Both the position numbers and the translations under genes were made by a program. Under the pieces are notes generated by a model, which searched no databases, was not told the origin of the DNA, and worked only from the letters and a program-made list of their open reading frames with translations. From Streptomyces fuscichromogenes (GTDB taxonomy: Bacteria; Actinomycetota; Actinomycetes; Streptomycetales; Streptomycetaceae), in assembly GCF_014645815.1 (NCBI RefSeq), contig NZ_BMML01000003.1, forward strand, positions 124,001 through 188,000: a stretch of 64,000 nt of DNA, given 5' to 3'. Shown here in pieces: positions 44,960 to 52,851 of the stretch (position 1 is the first letter of the stretch; each line of letters opens with the position of its first letter).

Positions 44960-45856
44960 TCACCCGTCCAGCGAGGCCACGTACGGAGCCAGCTTGGCGG
45001 GGTTCATCACCCACATGAGGCGCTCGATGCCGCGCGCCGACACGTCGGCGGTCAGCAGGGCCACCGGGGTGCCCGAGGCCGAGACCAGGACGGCCGGCCT
45101 GCCGTTGGCCTCGACCCAGCGCACCTGGGCCTGCGGCCAGAAGCGCGGGGCGAAGGCGACGAGGTACCGGGAGACGTGCGGCCGCCCGGACACCGGGATC
45201 TTCGACGCCCCGCGCAGTCCGCCACCGTCGGCGTAGCTGACCACGTCCTCGGTGAGGATCTCCTCCAGCACCGGCAGATCGCCGTTCTGCGCCGCGGCCA
45301 GGAACACCTCCAGGAAACGCCGGTGCTCGGCGGAGTCGACCGGCTCCCTGCGCTCCGCCGTCAGCCGCTTGCGGGCCCGGCTCACCAGCTGGCGGGCGTT
45401 GGCCTCGCTGGTCTCCACGATGTCCGCGATCCGCCGGTACGTGTAGTCGAACGCCTCCCGCAGCACGTACGCGGCCCGCTCCACCGGGTTCAGCTTCTCC
45501 AGCAGGAAGAGAACCGCCATGTCGAGCGCCTCCGCGCGCTCCGCGCCCAGCTGCGGATCCGTGCTCGTGTCGACGGGCTCGGGCAGCCAGGGGCCGACGT
45601 AGGACTCCCGGCGCATCCGGGCCGACTGGGTGAAGTTGATCGCCAGCCGGGCGGTCACCGTGGCCAGGAAGGCGGCGGGCTCACGGATGTCGGCCCGGTC
45701 GGTGCTCTGCCACCGCAGCCACGCCTCCTGGACGATGTCCTCGGCCTCCGCGGCGCTGCCGATCACCCGGTAGGCGATGCCGAAGAGCTGCGGCCGCGCC
45801 GCGATGAACTCCTTTGTCGCCCGGTCAAGGGAGTCGGCATGGTCACCGGCGTGCAT
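44960..45856 (-). CDS. ECF41-family RNA polymerase sigma factor with SnoaL-like C-terminal domain
   Basis: 298 aa from ATG 45856 with GGAGGA upstream. Sigma region 2 (FGIAYRVIGSAAEAEDIVQEAWLRW) and region 4 (LNPVERAAYVLREAFDYTYRRIADIVETSEANARQLVSRARKRL). The ECF41 fingerprints are all present: WLPEP in the linker (GPWLPEPVDT), DGGG in SYADGGGLRGAS, and NPAKL near the C-terminus (canonical NPDKL). The fused C-terminal NTF2-like domain takes the place of an anti-sigma factor. No copy of TGTCACA was seen directly before this gene, so autoregulation is not supported. Confidence 0.93.
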   Translation of the reverse strand: MHAGDHADSLDRATKEFIAARPQLFGIAYRVIGSAAEAEDIVQEAWLRWQSTDRADIREPAAFLATVTARLAINFTQSARMRRESYVGPWLPEPVDTSTDPQLGAERAEALDMAVLFLLEKLNPVERAAYVLREAFDYTYRRIADIVETSEANARQLVSRARKRLTAERREPVDSAEHRRFLEVFLAAAQNGDLPVLEEILTEDVVSYADGGGLRGASKIPVSGRPHVSRYLVAFAPRFWPQAQVRWVEANGRPAVLVSASGTPVALLTADVSARGIERLMWVMNPAKLAPYVASLDG

Positions 45857-46111
45857 CGATGTCCTCCAGGGTCGGACCAGCATGCTACAAGCCGGCCCGG
45901 CGCCGACCGGCGCACGGCCGCCGGGGTGTCGCCGCCCCCCCCCGAGGTCAAGGGCGGGGCGGCGTCCGGTAAAGACACGGGCAGGTGTCGGTCTGGTCGG
46001 GCTGATGCCCGGCGGGTGATGACCATGTGGCCATGTGGCGTTCACGTGGCAGCAGTTGGGCTGGGCCAGGGTGCGGTCGTTGTCTGCTCAGCTGCTCGTC
46101 GGGAGGGCGTC

Positions 46112-47725
46112 ATGACCACACACACAGAGTCCGCAGAGGACAGACCGGCGGAGGGTCCGGAGGGACTCAGCCGTCGTCACGCGCTGGGCCTGCTGGGGAC
46201 CGCGGGGGCAGGGGCCGCCGCCACCGGGCTGCTGGGAGCGGGTACGGCACAGGCCGCGCCGCTCGCCGCTCCGGCCTTCCACCTCACCGCCGACTCCTCC
46301 GGCGCACCCCCCGTCCAGGGCCTGCACCTGACCTTCGGGGCGGACCCGCGGACCCAGATGACGGTGTCCTGGATCACGGACCGCCCGGTGACCAGGCCCG
46401 TCGTGCGCTACGGCACCCTGGAGCACGGCTTCGGCTCCAGCAAGAAGGCCCAGACGGTCACCTACGTAGACGGCACCTCCAACCGCACCGTCTACGTCCA
46501 CCACGCCCCGCTGAAGGGGCTCACCCCGGACACGGACTACCTCTACCTCGCCACGCACGAGGGGGCGACCCCCGACAGCGGTACGTTCCGCACGGCACCG
46601 CAGGGACGCCGGCCGGTCACCTTCACCAGCTTCGGCGACCAGTCCGCCCCGCAGGTCACCTGGGCGGCCGACGGCACCGTCGGCCTGGACGCCAACTCCA
46701 CGCCCGCGACGAAGGACATCGTCACCGGCATCGAGCAGGTCGCCCCGCTGTTCCACCTGCTCAACGGCGACCTCTGCTACGCCAACCTGGACGTCGACCG
46801 GGTGCGCACCTGGAACAACTTCTTCACCAACAACACCCGTTCGGCACGCTTCCGGCCCTGGATGCCGGCGGCCGGCAACCACGAGATCGAGAAGGCCAAC
46901 GGACCGCTCGGCCTCGGCGCCTACCAGACGTACTTCTCGCTGCCCTCCACCGAGACCGACGCCGAACTCGCCGGCCTGTGGTACGCGTTCACGGCCGGTT
47001 CGGTGCGGGTCATCGTGCTGCAGAACGACGACAACTGCCTCCAGGACGGCGGCGACGTCTACATCAGCGGCTACTCGGGCGGCCGCCAGCTCGCCTTCCT
47101 GGAGAAGGAACTGAAGGCGGCCCGCGCCTCGAAGGACGTCGACTGGGTGGTCGTGGCCATGCACCAGGTCATGGTCAGCTCCTCGGACGCCAACGGCGCG
47201 GACCTGGGCCTGCGCGAGAAGTACGGCCCGCTGTTCGACCGGTACGGCGTCGACCTGGTGCTCTGCGGTCACGAGCACAACTACGAGCGCTCGCTGGCCG
47301 TGCGCGGCGTGGTGAACGGCAGCGAGACGCTGACGCCCAACCCGGTCTCCCAGGCCACCGACGACATCGACGCCGACCTGGGCACCGTGCACATGATCCT
47401 CGGCGGCGGCGGTGTCTCGGGCACCACCAACCAGAAGTTCTTCAACGACGGCACGGGCAAGGTGATCACCGCCGTCTCGTCCACCGCCGGCCCCAACGGC
47501 AAGCGCACCTCCACCTACGTCCAGGAGAAGGCGGTGTGGGTGGGCGTCCGGGACGTCGAACACCCCTACGGCTTCGCCGCCTTCACCGTCGACCCGGGCC
47601 GGCACGCCGGTGACACCACCCGGATGCACGTCACGTACTACAACGTGAACAAGCCGAACGGTGAACTGTCGGTCTTCGAGACCTTCAGCCTGCACCGCAA
47701 GCGCTCCGACGGCCACGCCCGCTGA
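46112..47725 (+). CDS. Tat-exported metallophosphoesterase (purple acid phosphatase type)
   Basis: 537 aa from ATG 46112 with GGGAGGG upstream. Tat leader SRRHALGLLGTAGAGAAATG, cleavage near TAQA-APL. N-terminal fibronectin-like domain (QMTVSWITDRPVTRPVVRYGT), then the dinuclear metal site: FTSFGDQ, LLNGDLCYANLD, PAAGNHEIE, VVVAMHQVM, LVLCGHEHNYERS. GNHE and GHEHNYER are typical of purple acid phosphatases. Probably scavenges phosphate outside the cell. Upstream, CATGTGGC occurs twice in tandem and once as CACGTGGC (46023-46050), of unknown meaning. Confidence 0.92.
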   Translation: MTTHTESAEDRPAEGPEGLSRRHALGLLGTAGAGAAATGLLGAGTAQAAPLAAPAFHLTADSSGAPPVQGLHLTFGADPRTQMTVSWITDRPVTRPVVRYGTLEHGFGSSKKAQTVTYVDGTSNRTVYVHHAPLKGLTPDTDYLYLATHEGATPDSGTFRTAPQGRRPVTFTSFGDQSAPQVTWAADGTVGLDANSTPATKDIVTGIEQVAPLFHLLNGDLCYANLDVDRVRTWNNFFTNNTRSARFRPWMPAAGNHEIEKANGPLGLGAYQTYFSLPSTETDAELAGLWYAFTAGSVRVIVLQNDDNCLQDGGDVYISGYSGGRQLAFLEKELKAARASKDVDWVVVAMHQVMVSSSDANGADLGLREKYGPLFDRYGVDLVLCGHEHNYERSLAVRGVVNGSETLTPNPVSQATDDIDADLGTVHMILGGGGVSGTTNQKFFNDGTGKVITAVSSTAGPNGKRTSTYVQEKAVWVGVRDVEHPYGFAAFTVDPGRHAGDTTRMHVTYYNVNKPNGELSVFETFSLHRKRSDGHAR

Positions 47726-47727
47726 TC

Positions 47728-47763
47728 GGACGACGCGGACGACGCGGACGACGCGGACGACGC
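47728..47763. repeat. Four perfect 9-bp tandem repeats after the phosphatase gene
   Basis: GGACGACGC repeated four times exactly, beginning 2 bp past the stop codon and running straight into a terminator hairpin. Confidence 0.95.
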
Positions 47764-47790
47764 GGGCCGGGCGGCTGCCGCCCGGCCCGC
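47762..47790. terminator. 13-bp hairpin terminator
   Basis: GCGGGCCGGGCGG (47762-47774) and CCGCCCGGCCCGC (47778-47790), perfect stem with a 3-nt loop. The rest of the 47726-48108 gap holds no gene and presumably carries the promoter of the next gene. Confidence 0.85.
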
Positions 47791-48108
47791 GCGCCGTGCC
47801 GGTCACGGTGTGGATCCCTGGCCGAAAGCGGCGAACTCCCGCCACGCCGGGTCGGGATCACCGCGTGGCGCCCACTGGAAAGGCCTGGCTGAGCAGGTAT
47901 AAGCTCCCGGATGGGGGCGATTGGTGAGGAAAGCCGGACGCCGTCAGGAGAGCCGTGGCGCCGTCGCACCTGATCGATTTCACGGTTCGGTCATATGTCA
48001 AGCGTGTCGCTGTTCCGCCGGTTGACTGCCGCCCGGCGTGGACGTGCGTGGCAGTGTCCGGTGGTGCCGCAGTGATGTCGAGATCATCCACTCCTGGAAG
48101 GAAGTGCC

Positions 48109-50016
48109 GTGGCACCGGTGCTCGTCGGGCTCGAAGGTCTGTTGGCGGGAGAGCGCATCCCGATCCTGGACACCCGCGTCACCTTCGGACGTAACTCGGA
48201 GAACTCGGTCGTCATCTCCAGCCTCAGTGTCTCCCGCTTCCATGCGGAGATCGTCTTCGACCAGGACGAGGGCTACGTACTGCACGACCTGGCCAGCAGC
48301 AACGGCACCCTGGTCAACGGGGACGAGGTGGAGAACCGGCTGCTCCAGCCGGGCGACGAAATCACCCTGGGCGACCAGGAGTTCCGCTTCGAGGTCGCGG
48401 ACGCGATGGAGACGCTGATGGCGCTCTCCCTGCCCCGCTCGGTCACGCACGGTCCGCAGGAGGGCGAGAAGGGGCCCGTGCTCCAGGTCACCGTGGCCGG
48501 CGGCGGCCCCGTCGGCCTGTCCCTGGCCCTGCTCCTGGAGCACTTCCTCGGACCCCAGGTGAAGATCACCGTCTACGACGGCAGGTGGCGCAAGCAGGGC
48601 CGTACCGTCGTCTGGAAGAGCCAGGACGAGGGCAACGTACGGCGCCAGCAGGTGGTGACCGTGCAGAGCCGCCAGTACCTCGCATGGCCCGAGGAGGTAC
48701 AGGCGCGCCTCTTCGACCCGGAGCACTACACGGAGATGTGGCCCTCCGGCCCGGACTCGGTCGGCGACCACAGCCCGCGCAACATGCGCATCGCCTACAT
48801 CGAGGACCGGCTGCTGGAGCTGGCGAACGAGAAGCGGGACCGGATACGCCTCATACCCGCGCGGTTCGACGCGGCGAAGGAGCAGGAGGCGCTCGCCGGT
48901 CAGCAGGTCCTCGCGATCTGCGACGGCGGCCGGTCGCGCACCCGGGAGCACTTCGCCGCCCGGTTCGGCAAGGCCGACGAGTCGATCTACTCCCTGGAAG
49001 GCCGCCACCTCCAGGACGTCGTCCTCGGACTGCGCGTGAAGTCCGGTCTGACCGACCCCATGGCCGTCCTGATGACGGTCGCCCAGAACCGCTTCCTGCT
49101 CAACTCGCTGCGCGGTGAGGGCTTCCTCAACATGCGGCTGACCGACGCCGAGGCGGCCGAGGTGATCGGCCTGGACCCGGTCCGCCGGGTCTTCGAGGAG
49201 TGCATCGCCTCCCGGCCGTGTCTGATGGACCGCGACGAGTACGGCGACTTCCAGTGCTCGACGCACGGCACGCTGTTCCTGCCCGCGCTGGTCAAGGGCT
49301 CGGCCCTGTGGCGGCGGGTGCAGGAGGGCCTGCTGCTGTTCGGCGTCGAGGCCGACGACCTGTCGGCGGTCACCAGCTTCCGCTTGGACATGGTGCAACG
49401 CCCCCGGTTCTCCGCCGAGTTGCTGCCTCCCACGACCACCTCGCCGGGCACCTACGGCTTCCTGCTCGGCGACGCCGCGAACGCGATCCACTTCTGGCCG
49501 GGCCGTGGCCTCAACAGCGGCCTCGCCTCCGCCATCTCGCTGGCCCGCTCCCTCAACGGGGCCTGGAACGGCAGGTCGTTCCGGGACGCGGACTTCCTGC
49601 GGCACGAGGCGGCGATGTCGATGCTGCAGTACCGGCACAAGAGCCGGGCCTGGAAGGCGATGGTCACCACCGACGACCGGGGCGTCACCTGGGCGATCAA
49701 GGACATCATCGGCCACGGCATCGACGGGATCCCCGAAGAGCCCGACCGTGAGGCGGACACCAAGACGCTGCTGGAGCGCATGCAGGCCATCCGCGCCCGC
49801 CTGGCGCTCCGTCTGCCCGGCATGCCGGACGACGAGGCGATCCTGGAACGCCTCCGCACCCTCCAGCCGGCCACCCTGCGGATGCTCGTCCTCAGCGGCG
49901 CCTGGGACACGCTGACGATGGGCGGCGAGGAGGTCGACATCGACATCTTCTACGGCCAGGACTCGTCCGCGGCGGCCGCGGCCGTGGAGGCACTGGAACC
50001 GGCCGCCCAGGCCTAG
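48109..50016 (+). CDS. Fusion of an FHA domain with an FAD-dependent monooxygenase-like domain
   Basis: 635 aa from GTG 48109 with GGAAGGAAG upstream. Residues ~1-97 are an FHA phosphothreonine-binding domain with Gly27-Arg28, Ser42 and His45 in SVSRFH, Asn65 in SSNG and Asn70-Gly71. Residues ~124-540 look like a class A flavoprotein: VAGGGPVGLSLALLL (131-136 dinucleotide motif), ICDGGRSRTR near 271 (DG motif) and FLLGDAANAIHFWPGRGLNSG near 452-470 (GD motif). The HFWPGRGLNSGLASAI stretch is distinctive. A C-terminal helical part (to 635) ends in an Ala/Glu tail. The FHA domain would tether the enzyme to a Thr-phosphorylated partner; substrate and partner are unknown. No kinase is adjacent; one lies at 24 kb. 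Confidence 0.88.
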   Translation: MAPVLVGLEGLLAGERIPILDTRVTFGRNSENSVVISSLSVSRFHAEIVFDQDEGYVLHDLASSNGTLVNGDEVENRLLQPGDEITLGDQEFRFEVADAMETLMALSLPRSVTHGPQEGEKGPVLQVTVAGGGPVGLSLALLLEHFLGPQVKITVYDGRWRKQGRTVVWKSQDEGNVRRQQVVTVQSRQYLAWPEEVQARLFDPEHYTEMWPSGPDSVGDHSPRNMRIAYIEDRLLELANEKRDRIRLIPARFDAAKEQEALAGQQVLAICDGGRSRTREHFAARFGKADESIYSLEGRHLQDVVLGLRVKSGLTDPMAVLMTVAQNRFLLNSLRGEGFLNMRLTDAEAAEVIGLDPVRRVFEECIASRPCLMDRDEYGDFQCSTHGTLFLPALVKGSALWRRVQEGLLLFGVEADDLSAVTSFRLDMVQRPRFSAELLPPTTTSPGTYGFLLGDAANAIHFWPGRGLNSGLASAISLARSLNGAWNGRSFRDADFLRHEAAMSMLQYRHKSRAWKAMVTTDDRGVTWAIKDIIGHGIDGIPEEPDREADTKTLLERMQAIRARLALRLPGMPDDEAILERLRTLQPATLRMLVLSGAWDTLTMGGEEVDIDIFYGQDSSAAAAAVEALEPAAQA

Positions 50017-50046
50017 TCACCCCGAGCACCCCCAGCGCTTCGGGCA

Positions 50047-50082
50047 CCCCGCCCGCCGGACCACGTGCACCGGCGGGCGGGG
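50047..50082. terminator. Hairpin after the FHA-FAD gene
   Basis: CCCCGCCCGCCGG (50047-50059) and CCGGCGGGCGGGG (50070-50082), perfect 13-bp stem with a 10-nt loop, 30 bp past the stop. Confidence 0.85.
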
Positions 50083-50299
50083 CCGTCCTCCGGTCCCTCT
50101 CGTGCCGCACCGGCAGCGCGCAGAGCTGCGGACCGCCGAGGGCCTCGCTCCACCCCCTTCGGGCGGGCCGGGGGCCTGGTCGGTTCCCGTCCGGCGCCGC
50201 GCAGCGCGCCTTGATCCAAGTTTTACTTGCCGCGCGGAACTACATCGCCTGCTTCGGGTGTCTGACGGACAGTGGGGCCTGTCGAGGCCGCGGAGCGAG

Positions 50300-51304
50300 A
50301 TGAGTGGGGCAGGCGTGGGACGGCGCAAGGGCGGCATAGGCATCGCAGTCGGTACGGTCGCAATGCTGGTGGGGGTGACCGCCTGCGGCGGAGGCAGCAG
50401 CAGCGACAAGGCGAGCGGGGACGACGCGAAGGCCTCGGGGAAGCAGAGCGCCAGTGCCTCGCCCAGTCCCACGAAGCCCGCGGGCCCGCCGATGCTGCTG
50501 GACACCATCACCCCGCAGACCGGCACCACGGTCGGCGTGGCCATGCCGATCTCGGTCATCTTCACGAACCCGGTGGCGGCGAAGGCGCGGTCCACGGTCG
50601 AGAAGCACATGAAGGTCAGCACCTCGCAGCCGGTGGTCGGCGCCTGGCACTGGATGGGCGACCGGCGCGCCGACTGGCGGCCGAAGACGTACTGGCCCTC
50701 CGGCACCAAGGTGAAGATCGACGCCGACATGACGGGCGTCAGCAACGGCAACGGGCGTTACGGCGTGCACGGCTACACGCACACCTTCACGATCGGCGAC
50801 GACGTGCGCGCGGACGTCTCGGTGACCGGCCACACCATGAAGGTGACCCGCGACGGCAAGGCGGTGCGCACCCTGTCGATCAACGCGGGCAGCGCCCAGT
50901 ACCCGACGTGGGACGGCACGATGGCCGTCATCGACAAGCAGGAGAAGGTCCACATGACCTCCTGCAGTGTCGGCATCAGCTGCGACAAGGGCAGCCCCAA
51001 CTTCTACGACCTGACGCTGCCCTGGGACGTCCACCTGACCCAGTCCGGTACGTACGTGCACTACTCGACCGGCGACCCGTACCCGGGCAGCGGCAGCGCC
51101 CGCGGTTCGCACGGCTGCGTCCACCTGTCGCTGTCCGACGCCAAGTGGTTCTACGGCCAGGTCAAGCAGGGCGACCCCATCACCATCACCGGCTCGCCCC
51201 GGGGCAAGGCCCCGGCCGACAACGGCTACGCCGACTTCAACCTGGGCTGGGACCAGTGGCTCACGGGCAGCGCGTCAGGACAGCAGACGACCGCGACGCT
51301 GTGA
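50300..51304 (+). CDS. Lipoprotein L,D-transpeptidase (YkuD family)
   Basis: 334 aa from ATG 50300 after GCGGAGCG. Lipoprotein signal with lipobox VGVTACGG, so membrane-anchored outside. A Ser/Thr/Lys-rich linker, an Ig-like domain (PMLLDTITPQTGTTVGVAMPISVIF), and the YkuD catalytic domain with HYSTGDPYPGSGSARGSHGCVHLS, whose SHGC Cys is the nucleophile. Forms 3-3 peptidoglycan cross-links. The 3' end overlaps the convergent EamA gene by 30 bp. Confidence 0.94.
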   Translation: MSGAGVGRRKGGIGIAVGTVAMLVGVTACGGGSSSDKASGDDAKASGKQSASASPSPTKPAGPPMLLDTITPQTGTTVGVAMPISVIFTNPVAAKARSTVEKHMKVSTSQPVVGAWHWMGDRRADWRPKTYWPSGTKVKIDADMTGVSNGNGRYGVHGYTHTFTIGDDVRADVSVTGHTMKVTRDGKAVRTLSINAGSAQYPTWDGTMAVIDKQEKVHMTSCSVGISCDKGSPNFYDLTLPWDVHLTQSGTYVHYSTGDPYPGSGSARGSHGCVHLSLSDAKWFYGQVKQGDPITITGSPRGKAPADNGYADFNLGWDQWLTGSASGQQTTATL

Positions 51305-52195
51305 CCCGCGGCGGGACGGGCGCCGCTGCTCCGCCACGGAGGAGGCGCCCGCCCGCCTGGGCCGGCCCAGGACGACGCCGGCCAGGACCAGGACCAGCCC
51401 GCACAGTTGCTGGACGGTCAGCACCTCTCCGGCCACCGCCGTGCCGAGCAGGACGCCCGTGACGGGGTTGAGCAGGCCTATCAGCCCGACCGTTCCCGCG
51501 GACAGGTGCCGCAGACCGGTGAACCAGGCGACGAAGGCCAGCGCGGTGGCGACCAGGGAGACGTAGCCGAACGCGAGGAGCGCCGGGACGGAGAGGGCGG
51601 GCGGAGCGCCCTCGACCACCGCGGCGACCGGGAGCAGGACGAGACCTCCGGCCGTGAGCTGCCAGGCCGTCGAGGCGAGCACGTCGGCACCGTCGCTCCA
51701 CCGCTTCGTCAGGACGTGCCCGAACGCCGACACCAGCATGGCGGCGGCGGACGCGAGGACTCCTGCCACGCTCGTCCCCCGCACCCCCGTGAGCAGCATG
51801 AGGCAGACCCCGCCGAGTCCGATCAGGGCGCAGGCCAGCTGGGCGGCCCGGGGCCGCTCGGCGACCAGGGGCCAGGCCATGAGCATCATCGTCAGCGGGG
51901 ACACGGCCATGACGGTCGAGGCGACGCTCGTCGGAAGCAGCTGGGAGGCCGCGTAGACGAGGACGAAGAACCCGCTCATGTTGACGAGTCCGAGCACCGC
52001 CGACCGCCACCACCACACGCCGCGCGGCCGCTGCCTGCGCAGGGCCAGCAGGACGAGGCCGGCGGGCAGCGCCCGCAGGGCGGCCCCGTAGAGCGGGTGG
52101 TCGGCCGGCAGGAACTCGTGTGTCACGTAGTAGTTGGCACCCCAGGCCACCGGTGCCACCGCGGTCACCGCCACCCAACGCGAATTGGCTTCCAT
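51275..52195 (-). CDS. EamA/DMT-family transporter
   Basis: 306 aa from ATG 52195 (MEANSRWVAVTAVAPVAWGAN). Ten hydrophobic helices in two EamA repeats, with GLIGLLNPVTGVLLGTAVAGEVLT near the end. The proposed ATG lies at the centre of a 22-bp palindrome, so either the transcript is leaderless or the operator covers the start. It is divergent from a MarR regulator that probably represses it. Substrate unknown, possibly an amino acid or toxic metabolite. Confidence 0.9.
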   Translation of the reverse strand: MEANSRWVAVTAVAPVAWGANYYVTHEFLPADHPLYGAALRALPAGLVLLALRRQRPRGVWWWRSAVLGLVNMSGFFVLVYAASQLLPTSVASTVMAVSPLTMMLMAWPLVAERPRAAQLACALIGLGGVCLMLLTGVRGTSVAGVLASAAAMLVSAFGHVLTKRWSDGADVLASTAWQLTAGGLVLLPVAAVVEGAPPALSVPALLAFGYVSLVATALAFVAWFTGLRHLSAGTVGLIGLLNPVTGVLLGTAVAGEVLTVQQLCGLVLVLAGVVLGRPRRAGASSVAEQRRPSRRGSQRRGRLLS

Positions 52196-52225
52196 GGAAG
52201 CCAATATAGCTTCCCGGGAAGCTAT
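52184..52225. promoter_or_regulatory. Two abutting perfect palindromes, probable MarR operators
   Basis: 52184-52205 is a perfect 22-bp palindrome (half-site ATTGGCTTCCA) and 52206-52225 a perfect 20-bp palindrome (half-site ATAGCTTCCC). Both share GCTTCC-N2-GGAAGC. Their centres are 21 bp apart, two helical turns, so two repressor dimers would sit on the same face. Only 39 bp separate the divergent starts. Confidence 0.9.
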
Positions 52226-52234
52226 CATGGGCGC

Positions 52235-52759
52235 ATGAAGCACGGTGAACCGATCGACCGCGTGACCCGCATCCAGGCCGACTGGCGCCGCGAGCGGCCC
52301 GACCTGGACACCGCGCCGCTGGGGGTGATCGGCAGACTGCACCGCCTGGCCGGCCGGCTCACCGACGAGCTCTGCCTCGTCTACGGCCGCTACGGCCTGA
52401 GCGAGGGGGAGTTCGACGTCCTGTGCGCCCTGCGCCGTGCCGGGGAGCCGTACGAGCGGGCACCCGGCGAGCTCGCCGCGCACACCATGGTCACCACCGG
52501 CGCGATGACGAAGCGGATCGACCGCCTGGAACGGGCCGGACTCGTCACCCGCCGCCGCTCCGACGACGACCAGCGCGGCCGTATCGTCGCTCTCACCGCA
52601 CCGGGGCGCGACCTCATCGACCGCGCCTTCACGGATCACCTGCGCAACGAGCACAACCTGGTGGACCTGTTGACGCCCGCCGAGGCCCAGCAGCTCGAAA
52701 CGCTTCTCACCGGCTGGCTCTCGCGCCTGGAGGAGGCCCGCACCCCCGGTGGCGAGTGA
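52235..52759 (+). CDS. MarR-family transcriptional regulator
   Basis: 174 aa from ATG 52235. Winged-helix core: YGLSEGEFDVLCALRRAG, LAAHTMVTTGAMTKRIDRLERAGLVTRRRSDDDQRGRIVALT (recognition helix then wing with the DxRG motif), LLTPAEAQQLETLL. Divergent from the EamA transporter with two perfect palindromes between, consistent with autorepression and repression of the pump. Confidence 0.93.
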   Translation: MKHGEPIDRVTRIQADWRRERPDLDTAPLGVIGRLHRLAGRLTDELCLVYGRYGLSEGEFDVLCALRRAGEPYERAPGELAAHTMVTTGAMTKRIDRLERAGLVTRRRSDDDQRGRIVALTAPGRDLIDRAFTDHLRNEHNLVDLLTPAEAQQLETLLTGWLSRLEEARTPGGE

Positions 52760-52851
52760 CCGGCTCCCGACGAGGCCGATTCACTCGGGTGGGTGATCCC
52801 CGCGCGCGCACGGCAGGGCTCGATCCAGGGTAGAGGCCGGGGGCGCGGGCC

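Noticed and set aside
46021..46060. PHO box before the Tat metallophosphoesterase
   Set aside because: Only one GTTCAC-like unit is present; the 11-bp direct repeat needed for PhoP binding is not seen.
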